Source: JBMNQS01 sp050944255 (lineage in GTDB: Bacteria > Bacillota > Clostridia > Christensenellales > Maliibacteriaceae). From it: a stretch of 21,959 bases of DNA. The notes under the pieces are model-generated. The model ran no database searches. It had not been told where the DNA came from and saw only the letters and a program-made list of their open reading frames with translations. How positions within the stretch are numbered: position 1 is the stretch's first letter; each line of letters opens with the position of its first letter. The position numbers and the translations under genes were made by a program. Location: positions 1-21,959 of the forward strand of contig JBMNQS010000036.1 of assembly GCA_050944255.1 (NCBI GenBank). Reading direction: 5' to 3'. Below, piece after piece: positions 6,281-12,625 of this stretch.

Positions 6281-7927
6281 ATGAAAACGGTAATTGTGGG
6301 AGGCGTGGCCGGCGGCGCGTCGGCGGCGGCGCGGCTGAGAAGATTGGACGAGCATGCCCGGATGATCCTGTTTGAGCGGGGGGAGCACATTTCCTTTGCC
6401 AACTGCGGGCTGCCGTACTACCTGTCCGGCGTCATTGAGAACCGGGACGACCTGCTGCTGCAGACGCCAAAGAGCTTCGGCGGAAGGTTCGATGTGGACG
6501 TGCGCGTCAAAAGCGCGGTGACGGCCATCGACCGGGCGGAAAAGGCGGTGGTGGTCTCCGGCCCGGACGGAATTTACCGGGAAAGCTACGACCGGCTGAT
6601 CCTGTCGCCCGGCGCCGAGCCCATCCGGCCGGACATTCCCGGGCTGGACGGTCCCCGGGTCTACACGCTGAGAAACGTGGCGGACGCGGAGGTCCTCCGC
6701 CGGATGGCGGAGAGAAACACGGGGCAGCGGGCGGTGATCATCGGCGGCGGGTTCATCGGGCTGGAGGTGGCCGAGAACCTGGTGGAGGCCGGGCTTTGCG
6801 TCAGCCTCATCGAGGCGGCGGGGCACGTGCTGCCGCCGGTGGATTTCGACATGGCCCAGGACGTGCACCGGCACCTGGTGAAAAAGGGCGTGGACCTGCG
6901 CCTTCATACGCTGGTGACCGCCGTGGACGACGAAGCGGACGGCCCCGTGACGGTCCGCTTCAAAGACGGGGAGCCGATATCCTGCGCGCTGGTGGTGCTG
7001 GCCATCGGCGTGCGGCCCGATTCGCATCTTGCCTCGGCGTGCGGCCTTGAGACGGACGAGCGCGGCTACATCCTGGTGGACGAGCACATGCGCACGTCGG
7101 ATCAGGACATTTACGCCGTGGGCGACGCGGTGAAGGTACGGCATTTTGTCACCGGCCAGCCGGTGGGCATTCCCCTGGCGGGGCCTGCCAACCGGCAGGG
7201 GCGCATCGCCGCGGATAATATCGCCGGCAGGCCCAGCGTATACAAGGGCACCCAGGGCTCGGGGATCGTGAAGGTCTTTGACCTGACGGTCTGCTTCACC
7301 GGCGTTTCCGAGGAGGCGGCCAATATGTGGAAGCTGGACGTGGACAAGGTCTTTTTATGGCTGCCGTCGCACGCCACGTATTATCCGGGCGCCAAAAACA
7401 TGAGCATGAAGATCATCTTTGAAAAGTCCTCCGGCAGGATTTTAGGCGCGCAGATCGTGGGCCGCGACGGCGCGGACAAGCGCATGGACGTACTGGCGGC
7501 GGCCATCCGGCACCGTCTGACGGCCAGTGACCTGACGGAGCTTGAGCTGTGCTACGCGCCGCCGTATTCTTCGGCCAAGGACCCGGTGAACATGGCGGGC
7601 TTCGCCGTCATGAACGTGCTTGAGGGCCTGGTCAGGCAGTTTCACTGGCACGACGTGGCGGACCTTCCCCGTGACGGCAGCGTGACGCTTCTGGACGTGC
7701 GCACCGATTCGGAGTATGCCGCCGGCCATATCCCAGGGTTTATCCATGTTCCCCTTGACAGCCTGCGGGAACATCTGCAACAATTAGATAAAAGTAAACC
7801 GGTTTACTTATATTGTTTCAGCGGCATGCGCAGCTATGTGGCCTGCCGCATCCTTTCGGGTCATGGGTATGACTGTTACAATCTTGCCGGCGGATGGCGG
7901 CTCTACGAGTCCGCCGTGCTTGGATAA
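6281..7927 (+). CDS. CoA-disulfide reductase with C-terminal rhodanese domain
   Basis: A 548-residue FAD-dependent pyridine nucleotide-disulfide oxidoreductase of the CoADR-RHD type, which reduces CoA disulfide or CoA/polysulfide persulfides with NAD(P)H in the cytoplasm. The FAD motif is GGVAGG (7-12). The single redox cysteine is Cys42 in SFANCGLPYYL, as in CoADR rather than the CxxxxC of glutathione reductase. A second Rossmann motif GGGFIG lies at 155-160, and the FAD-closing segment IYAVGDAV near 285. From about residue 465 a rhodanese domain follows (LLDVRTDSEYAAGHIPG), with active Cys512 in YCFSGMRS. Length matches the fusion family. It lies 4 bp after the kinase and 46 bp before the DUF1538 gene. 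The 3' part contains an AT-rich perfect palindrome (7792-7809), unusual against the GC-rich coding background. Confidence 0.9.
   Translation: MKTVIVGGVAGGASAAARLRRLDEHARMILFERGEHISFANCGLPYYLSGVIENRDDLLLQTPKSFGGRFDVDVRVKSAVTAIDRAEKAVVVSGPDGIYRESYDRLILSPGAEPIRPDIPGLDGPRVYTLRNVADAEVLRRMAERNTGQRAVIIGGGFIGLEVAENLVEAGLCVSLIEAAGHVLPPVDFDMAQDVHRHLVKKGVDLRLHTLVTAVDDEADGPVTVRFKDGEPISCALVVLAIGVRPDSHLASACGLETDERGYILVDEHMRTSDQDIYAVGDAVKVRHFVTGQPVGIPLAGPANRQGRIAADNIAGRPSVYKGTQGSGIVKVFDLTVCFTGVSEEAANMWKLDVDKVFLWLPSHATYYPGAKNMSMKIIFEKSSGRILGAQIVGRDGADKRMDVLAAAIRHRLTASDLTELELCYAPPYSSAKDPVNMAGFAVMNVLEGLVRQFHWHDVADLPRDGSVTLLDVRTDSEYAAGHIPGFIHVPLDSLREHLQQLDKSKPVYLYCFSGMRSYVACRILSGHGYDCYNLAGGWRLYESAVLG
7792..7809. 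promoter_or_regulatory. 18-bp perfect palindrome inside the rhodanese coding region, candidate operator
   Basis: AAGTAAACCGGTTTACTT is a perfect, CG-centred palindrome in an AT-rich patch, with weaker symmetry continuing to ACAAT at 7779-7783 and ATTGT at 7812-7816. It lies about 165 bp upstream of the DUF1538 start. CG-centred palindromes of this size are typical of LacI-family operators, but no convincing -35/-10 pair accompanies it and no regulator gene is nearby. Confidence 0.35.
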
Positions 7928-7960
7928 ATGATCACTTCATTCCTCAACTCCAACATAAAG

Positions 7961-7968
7961 AAGGGAGG
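7961..7968 (+). promoter_or_regulatory. Ribosome binding site deciding a TTG start
   Basis: AAGGGAGG lies 5 nt before the TTG at 7974. No ATG or GTG in this frame is better placed, and the encoded NEFWKKGSEALLSALPV begins just before the first membrane helix. Confidence 0.7.
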
Positions 7969-7973
7969 CGTCA

Positions 7974-9497
7974 TTGAACGAATTCTGGAAAAAAGGTTCC
8001 GAAGCCCTGCTTTCGGCTCTGCCGGTGATTGGCGCGGTGGTGCTGCTGCATTTTATTGCCGTGCCGCTGCCGGGTTACACATTTTACGCTTTCATATTCG
8101 GCGCCGTGCTGCTTGTGATCGGCACGCACCTGTTCACATTCGGCACGGATATCGCCATGATGCCCATGGGCGAGGCCATGGGCGCCAAGATGACCGAGCG
8201 GCGCAGGCTGGGGCTTCTTGTGGTGGCCACATTCATCATGGGCGTGATGATCACCATCGCCGAGCCGGACCTGCAGGTTCTGGCCGGCCAGGTATCGTCG
8301 GTTCCCTCCATGGTACTGATCCTGTGCGTGGCCCTTGGCGTGGGCGTTTTTCTGGTGGTATCGCTTCTTCGCATCGTGCTTCAGGTGAAGCTGGCGTACT
8401 GCTTATGGGGCCTGTACATTCTGGTGTTTCTGGTGGCGATTTTTGTTCCGGCCAATTACCTGCCGGTGGCCTTTGATTCCGGCGGCGTGACCACGGGGCC
8501 CATTACGGTGCCGTTCATACTGGCTTTGGGTACCGGCGTGGCGTCGGTTCGGGGCAAGCGCAGCTCCCAGGACGACAGTTTCGGGCTGGTGGCGATCGCC
8601 TCTGTGGGGCCCATTCTGGCCATTATGATTTTAAGCGCGTTTTACGGTGCGGATTCTTCCGGCTACGCGGCGCCCGCGCCGGAGGTTGCCCGGAATATGA
8701 ATGATGTGTTCCGGCTGCTGGGCGCGGATTTTGTGCACCGTCTCTCTGAGATGGCGCTGGCCCTGGCGCCCATCGTGTTGTCCTTTGCGGTCTTTCAGAT
8801 CTTTTTCCTGAAACTGCCCAAGCGCCGCATCGGGAAGATGGCCGTGGGCGTACTCTACACGTATTTGGGGCTGGTGCTGTTTATGACCGGCGTCAATGTG
8901 GGGTTTTTGCCCGTGGGCAGTTACCTGGGCGGGGTGCTGGCGGTGATGAACCCGTGGGTGCTGATCGGTTTCGGGTTTGTGATCGGCGCGTTTGTGGTGG
9001 CGGCGGAGCCGGCGGTACATGTTTTGAACCAGCAGGTGTATGATATATCCGTGGGCGCCGTATCCAAACTGTCCATGCTCACGGCGCTGTCGCTGGGGGT
9101 GGGCACTTCGGTGGCGCTGGCGATGCTGCGCATCGTCACGGGACTTTCCATCTGGTGGATCATCGTGCCGGGCTACGCCATCGCGCTTGTTTTGATGCGC
9201 TTTGTGCCGCAGAATTTTACGGCCATCGCGTTTGATTCGGGTGGCGTGGCGTCCGGGGCCATGACAGCCACGTTCCTTTTGCCCTTTGCCATGGGCGCCG
9301 CGCAGGCGCTGGGCGGCGACATCATGCTGGACGCATTCGGCCTTGTGGCCTTTGTGGCCATGACGCCGCTGATCACCATACAGATCATGGGCCTGTTGTA
9401 CGAGGCGCGCCGGCGCAAAGCGCAGCTTTCGGTTGTCCCGATGCCGGAGGCGGACGACGAAATTATAGAATTTGAAGAAGAGGAACAAGATGAATAA
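7974..9497 (+). CDS. DUF1538 integral membrane protein with internal duplication
   Basis: A 507-residue polytopic membrane protein, recognised as the DUF1538 family. Its function is unknown and its architecture looks like a transporter or channel. Two homologous halves are visible. The pattern AEPDLQVLAGQV (96-107) recurs as AEPAVHVLNQQV (344-355), and AFDSGGVTTG (166-175) recurs as AFDSGGVASG (419-428), an offset of about 250 residues. Each FDSGG motif is followed by a Thr-rich hydrophobic stretch, suggesting a pseudo-symmetric core with paired re-entrant or substrate-binding segments. The tail is cytosolic-looking and acidic (EFEEEEQDE). Translation starts at TTG with a strong ribosome binding site. 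The 3' end overlaps the first PII-like gene by 8 nt, so the products are coupled. PII proteins commonly gate membrane transporters, which makes regulated transport the leading inference. Confidence 0.8.
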   Translation: MNEFWKKGSEALLSALPVIGAVVLLHFIAVPLPGYTFYAFIFGAVLLVIGTHLFTFGTDIAMMPMGEAMGAKMTERRRLGLLVVATFIMGVMITIAEPDLQVLAGQVSSVPSMVLILCVALGVGVFLVVSLLRIVLQVKLAYCLWGLYILVFLVAIFVPANYLPVAFDSGGVTTGPITVPFILALGTGVASVRGKRSSQDDSFGLVAIASVGPILAIMILSAFYGADSSGYAAPAPEVARNMNDVFRLLGADFVHRLSEMALALAPIVLSFAVFQIFFLKLPKRRIGKMAVGVLYTYLGLVLFMTGVNVGFLPVGSYLGGVLAVMNPWVLIGFGFVIGAFVVAAEPAVHVLNQQVYDISVGAVSKLSMLTALSLGVGTSVALAMLRIVTGLSIWWIIVPGYAIALVLMRFVPQNFTAIAFDSGGVASGAMTATFLLPFAMGAAQALGGDIMLDAFGLVAFVAMTPLITIQIMGLLYEARRRKAQLSVVPMPEADDEIIEFEEEEQDE

Positions 9498-9876
9498 ACA
9501 TGAGCATGATGCTTCGGAGGTCAAACTTTTAGTGACCATCATGGACAGGGAACACGGCAAGGCGTTCAAGAAACTGCTTGAAGGCGAGCCGGTGGGCATA
9601 TTCATTTACATGCTTGGCCGCGGCACCGCCGATTCGAACATGCTGGATCTTTTACTTCTGGGCCAGAGCGAAAAAGCGGTTGTGCTGGTGCCGGTTTTGG
9701 CGCAGCACGCCTCACGGGTTCTTCGGAAAATTGTCGAAGGCATGCATCTGGAGCGTCCCGGCGGCGGCATTGCCTTTACGATTCCCATAGGCTCGGTGAC
9801 CGGCAGGAAGGTGCTGGGCTTTTTGGGCGGGCGGTATAAGGAGCATTTACTGCAAATGCAGCAGGAGGGTAAATAA
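9490..9876 (+). CDS. PII-like signalling protein (first of pair)
   Basis: A 128-residue protein with the small alternating beta-alpha-beta pattern of the PII (GlnB/GlnK) superfamily. Homologues in Clostridia are annotated as P-II family nitrogen regulators. Visible landmarks are strand VKLLVTIMDR (11-20), GRGT (43-46) at the start of a short T-loop-like region, and PGGGIAF (90-96), matching the nucleotide-binding B-loop region. The classical T-loop YRGAEY with uridylylated Tyr51 is absent, so regulation by GlnD-type uridylylation is unlikely. The ATG at 9490 overlaps the DUF1538 stop, preceded by GAAGAGGAA. It is followed without a gap by a second PII-like gene. I infer that it binds a nucleotide or other small ligand and controls the DUF1538 protein; the ligand is unknown. 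Confidence 0.75.
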   Translation: MNKHEHDASEVKLLVTIMDREHGKAFKKLLEGEPVGIFIYMLGRGTADSNMLDLLLLGQSEKAVVLVPVLAQHASRVLRKIVEGMHLERPGGGIAFTIPIGSVTGRKVLGFLGGRYKEHLLQMQQEGK

Positions 9877-10242
9877 ATGGCGAGACCTGAATTTGATTTG
9901 ATTGTGACTATTGTCAACCGCGGCTTTTCCGATCAGGTGATGGAGGCGGCCAAGGAGGCCGGCGCTCACGGTGGCACGGTGGTACTGGCCCGCGGCACGG
10001 GGCTGGAGGACGCCGAGAAATTTTTCGGTATTTCCATCACGCCGGAGAAGGAGCTGGTACTGATTCTGGTGCGGGAGGAGAAACGCACGCCGGTGATGCA
10101 GGCCATCGGTCACGAGGCGGGACTGATGACCGAGGCGGGGGGGATTTGCTTCTCGCTGCCGGTGGACGAGGTGGTGGGCGCCGTGCGCACGCTCCGCAAG
10201 GCGGGCGAGGCGCAGGGCTCTGTAAGTTCCGATAGCGAATAG
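9877..10242 (+). CDS. PII-like signalling protein (second of pair)
   Basis: A 121-residue PII-superfamily protein clearly different from its neighbour. It has strand FDLIVTIVNRG (6-16), ARGTG (38-42) leading into a short acidic T-loop-like segment, and the B-loop-like EAGGICFSLPVDEVVGA (86-102). It also lacks the YRGAEY motif. The ATG follows the stop of the first PII-like gene directly, and AGGAGG lies upstream within that gene. Two non-identical PII-like subunits encoded back to back could form separate trimers with different ligands, or a heterotrimer. Exonuclease III starts 8 bp later, so the transcript continues. The C-terminal EAQGSVSSDSE is polar and probably disordered. Confidence 0.75.
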   Translation: MARPEFDLIVTIVNRGFSDQVMEAAKEAGAHGGTVVLARGTGLEDAEKFFGISITPEKELVLILVREEKRTPVMQAIGHEAGLMTEAGGICFSLPVDEVVGAVRTLRKAGEAQGSVSSDSE

Positions 10243-10250
10243 GGGCGGTT

Positions 10251-11018
10251 ATGAAACTTGTTTCGTGGAACGTCAACGGTTTCCGGGCCATCATGAACAA
10301 AAACTTCATGGCATTTTTTTCGGAGGCGGACGCGGATATTTTCTGCATCCAGGAAACCAAGATGCAGCCGGGCCAGGCGGAGTTTGACGCGCCGGGCTAC
10401 TACCAGTATTGGAACAGCGCCGTAAAAAAAGGGTATTCGGGCACCGCCGTCTTTTCCAGGATACAGCCTGCGGGCGTCCGCTACGACCTGGATGACGGCA
10501 ATCTCGCGGGGGAAGGGCGGGTCATCACCCTTGAGTTTGACGATTTTTACCTGGTGACGGCGTACAGCCCCAACGCGCAGCAGGAACTTAGGCGCATCGA
10601 TTACCGGATGGCCTGGCAGGACGGGTTTTGCGCCCACCTGAAGGCGCTGGACGAGAAGAAGCCGGTCATTATCTGCGGCGATCTGAACGTGGCGCATCAG
10701 GAGATCGACCTGCGCCATCCCAAGAACAATCGGGGCAACGCGGGATTTTCCGACCAGGAGCGCGGCAAGATGACCGAGCTTTTGGAAAGCGGCTTTACCG
10801 ACACGTTCCGCGCCCTGTATCCGGACGTGGAGGGCGCGTATACCTGGTGGAGCTATCTGCGCCAGGCCAGACGGACCAACGCCGGTTGGCGCATCGATTA
10901 TTTTCTTGTGTCAAACCGCTTGATGAACCGCGTGCAAGATGCTATGATTTACTCAGATGTCATGGGAAGCGACCACTGTCCTGTGGGGCTGGTCATGGAA
11001 AACCGCACATCCCGGTAA
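10251..11018 (+). CDS. xth: Exodeoxyribonuclease III / AP endonuclease
   Basis: A 255-residue protein of the ExoIII/APE1 family, which cleaves DNA at abasic sites and removes 3'-blocking groups in base-excision repair. Family motifs are in order: WNVNG (6-10, metal/active-site Asn), IQETKM with Glu35, ICGDLNVAH (Asp/Asn catalytic pair), WRIDYFLVS and the C-terminal GSDHCPV with the catalytic His. Length is normal. The start lies 8 bp after the second PII-like gene with a GGGGCGG-type ribosome binding site, so it is co-transcribed with the membrane/PII cassette. The link may be no more than operon packing. Confidence 0.92.
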   Translation: MKLVSWNVNGFRAIMNKNFMAFFSEADADIFCIQETKMQPGQAEFDAPGYYQYWNSAVKKGYSGTAVFSRIQPAGVRYDLDDGNLAGEGRVITLEFDDFYLVTAYSPNAQQELRRIDYRMAWQDGFCAHLKALDEKKPVIICGDLNVAHQEIDLRHPKNNRGNAGFSDQERGKMTELLESGFTDTFRALYPDVEGAYTWWSYLRQARRTNAGWRIDYFLVSNRLMNRVQDAMIYSDVMGSDHCPVGLVMENRTSR

Positions 11019-11066
11019 ATGCCGGGCACCCGTTTGGGTATAAAAAATCTGCAAAGGAGAATGCAC

Positions 11067-11594
11067 ATGAAGACCGTAGCTGACAAAAAACTCTTGGTCG
11101 GAGCCGACAGGGCGGGCGTGGCGCTGAAAAATGCCATTGTCGAGCATCTTGAGGCAAAGGGCTGGGAAATCGAGGACATCGGCGTGAAAACCGTGGATGA
11201 ACCCGATCCCGAGATGTTCCACCGGATCGGCCTTAAAGTCGGCGCCAAGATCGCCGAACGCGAATACGAGAGGGCCCTGATTTTCTGCGGCACGGGCATG
11301 GGCATCCATATTGCCGCCAGCAAGTGTCCCCACGTCCACTGCGCCGTGGTGGAGAGCGTTCCCGCTGCACTGCGCTGCATCACCGGCAACAATTGCAACA
11401 TTATGTCCATGGGCGGCTTCTACGTGGCCCACGCCACCGGCATCGCCATGGCGGACGCCTATCTGGAGCACAACTTTGGCGACGGTTACGACCAGAAGTT
11501 CTACGATTACCATAAACTGGCCTACGACGAGCTGGAAGCCTTCGATTACGAAGAGTTCAAAGCCAATGGCTTCGAGGTCAAAAAACTCGGCTGA
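11067..11594 (+). CDS. Divergent RpiB/LacA/LacB-family sugar-phosphate isomerase
   Basis: A 175-residue protein with the RpiB/LacAB fold pattern: GADRAG (12-17), FCGTGMGIHIAASK (73-86) with the general-base cysteine Cys74, and NNCNIMSMGG (108-117). Compared with ribose-5-phosphate isomerase B, the DHAG histidine is Arg15, the ring-opening His before the NNAN motif is replaced by Gly, and the C-terminal GGRHxxR phosphate arginines are absent (GDGYDQKFYDYH). It may act on an open-chain or different substrate, so I do not call it rpiB. Two ATGs compete. AAGGAG lies 7 nt before 11067 but only 1 nt before 11061, so 11067 is chosen. It ends the gene run, 12 bp before a strong terminator. Confidence 0.78.
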   Translation: MKTVADKKLLVGADRAGVALKNAIVEHLEAKGWEIEDIGVKTVDEPDPEMFHRIGLKVGAKIAEREYERALIFCGTGMGIHIAASKCPHVHCAVVESVPAALRCITGNNCNIMSMGGFYVAHATGIAMADAYLEHNFGDGYDQKFYDYHKLAYDELEAFDYEEFKANGFEVKKLG

Positions 11595-11606
11595 CAATAG
11601 CGCTGA

Positions 11607-11637
11607 AGGGCCCCGGGAATTCCCGGGGCTCTTTTTT
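11607..11637 (+). terminator. Strong intrinsic terminator after the RpiB-like gene
   Basis: An 11-bp stem (11607-11617 with 11622-11632, one G-T pair) with an AATT loop, a GC-rich core GCCCCGGG, and a following T6 run. It marks the end of the 4776-11594 gene run. Confidence 0.92.
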
Positions 11638-11671
11638 AGTGTATTGCCTCCGGCGAAGCGGGATGAAAGGC

Positions 11672-11861
11672 TTTGCCTCCGGCGGCCAAAGGCTCCGCCT
11701 TTGGAAACCGCCAGGGACAATCGTCCCTGGACCCATTTACGGAAATGCCCGCAAGCGGTCATTTCCAGGTTGAAGGATTACCGCCGCGAAGCGGAATAAA
11801 AGTCTTTTTGGAGTTCTTAGAACCTTTTTCTTCCAGAAAAAGGTTCTAAGCGGGTCCGGGC
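11672..11861 (+). repeat. Dispersed hairpin repeat B, copy 1
   Basis: It matches 17283-17460 in the same orientation. Two near-identical arms (11672-11738 and 11784-11861) flank a variable middle. Conserved stems are CCAAAGGC/GCCTTTGG, CCAGGGAC/GTCCCTGG, CCGC-GAA-GCGG and a 15-16 bp stem at 11816-11850. The middle here adds a hairpin, GGAAATG...CATTTCC. A partial related unit (GCCTCCGGCGAAGCGG) precedes it at 11645-11660. There is no coding potential. Confidence 0.85.
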
Positions 11862-11934
11862 GGAGCCCGGCACGCCTGCACGCACGTTCGCCAAAAACCG
11901 TCATTTCAATTTGGTTTTTATAAAAAGTTTTTAA

Positions 11935-11958
11935 AACGTTCGGTATGTAACGAACGTT
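11935..11958. promoter_or_regulatory. Inverted repeat AACGTTCG-N8-CGAACGTT upstream of the pur promoter, candidate operator
   Basis: Perfect 8-bp arms at 11935-11942 and 11951-11958 in an AT-rich region, with a third ACGTTCG at 11884-11890. The core CGAAC recalls the PurBox of Bacillus PurR, but orientation and spacing differ from the Bacillus pur operon, so the regulator is not assigned. It lies 37 bp upstream of the -35. Confidence 0.5.
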
Positions 11959-11994
11959 AGATGCGTAAATTCATAAAATAGTTCAATTTTGCCC

Positions 11995-12023
11995 TTGTGC
12001 CGGAAACGCTGCGGTGTTATGAT
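11995..12023 (+). promoter_or_regulatory. Sigma-A-type promoter of the purine operon
   Basis: TTGTGC (11995-12000), a 17-bp spacer and TATGAT (12018-12023). Transcription would begin near 12030, giving a leader of about 100 nt before purE. Confidence 0.6.
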
Positions 12024-12028
12024 AAAGG

Positions 12029-12092
12029 CGATGGCGGCATGCCATCGAAACCGGGAATACTTATATAAAACCACAGGCCATGGCGGCCTGTG
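12029..12092 (+). other. purE leader with two hairpins
   Basis: CGATGGC (12029-12035) pairs with 12041-12047. CACAGGCC (12072-12079) pairs with 12085-12092. They lie between the predicted transcription start and the purE ribosome binding site. Neither has a U-tract, and the leader does not match the conserved cores of the purine or ZTP riboswitches as I know them. This completes the inventory of the gene-free stretch 11595-12133. Confidence 0.4.
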
Positions 12093-12133
12093 CGGACGGA
12101 TCATTTATTCAGGCAAAAGCAGGAGGAAGAAGC

Positions 12134-12625
12134 GTGAAGAAGGTAGCGATTGTGATGGGCAGCGCATCGGATATGCCGGCGGTACAGCCGGCGGTGGACA
12201 GGCTGAAAAAGTGGGGCGTGGATACGCAGGTACGCGTACTGTCGGCTCACCGCACGCCACAGGAGGCGGCGGATTTTGCCGCCGGGGCGAGGGAGAACGG
12301 TTTTGGGGCCATCATTGCCGCAGCGGGCAAGGCGGCGGCGCTTCCCGGCGCGCTGGCGGCGGTGACGACGCTGCCGGTGATCGGGCTGCCGGTGAAGTCG
12401 TCGTTTATGGACGGACTGGATTCGCTTTTATCCATGGCGCAGATGCCCCCCGGGATTCCGGTGGCCACGGTGGGGGTAAACGCCGCGGAGAACGCGGCCA
12501 TACTGGCCCTTGAGATCATGGCGGTGGCGGACGCGGATGCGGCGGCGCTTCTAAAGGCGCACCGGGAGGAGATGACGCGCTCCGTACTTGCGGCCGACGC
12601 GAAAATCCGGGAGGCATTCAAATGA
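12134..12625 (+). CDS. purE: N5-carboxyaminoimidazole ribonucleotide mutase / AIR carboxylase catalytic subunit
   Basis: A 163-residue PurE of the class I type, which makes CAIR in purine synthesis. Motifs: GSASD (9-13), SAHRTP (37-42) with the catalytic His39, and QMPPGIPVATV in the C-terminal half. Odd: the class I motif usually reading AAHLPG is AAALPG here (Ala69). The spacing from His39 is the same 30 residues as between E. coli His45 and His75, so the second conserved histidine is lost. The start is GTG at 12134, chosen because AGGAGG lies 7 nt before it and it opens on the first strand; the frame is open to 12080. purK is not adjacent. First gene of the operon, overlapping purF by 4 nt (ATGA). 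Confidence 0.9.
   Translation: MKKVAIVMGSASDMPAVQPAVDRLKKWGVDTQVRVLSAHRTPQEAADFAAGARENGFGAIIAAAGKAAALPGALAAVTTLPVIGLPVKSSFMDGLDSLLSMAQMPPGIPVATVGVNAAENAAILALEIMAVADADAAALLKAHREEMTRSVLAADAKIREAFK

Noticed and set aside
11081..11594. Calling the gene rpiB
   Set aside because: The fold motifs and Cys74 are present, but the DHAG histidine, ring-opening histidine and GGRHxxR segment are missing, so ribose-5-phosphate isomerase is not supported.
11960..12133. Purine, ZTP or preQ1-type riboswitch before purE
   Set aside because: The conserved core sequences as I know them (for example the ZTP CCGCCTGGGC segment or the purine-aptamer loops) are absent. Only two simple hairpins are seen.
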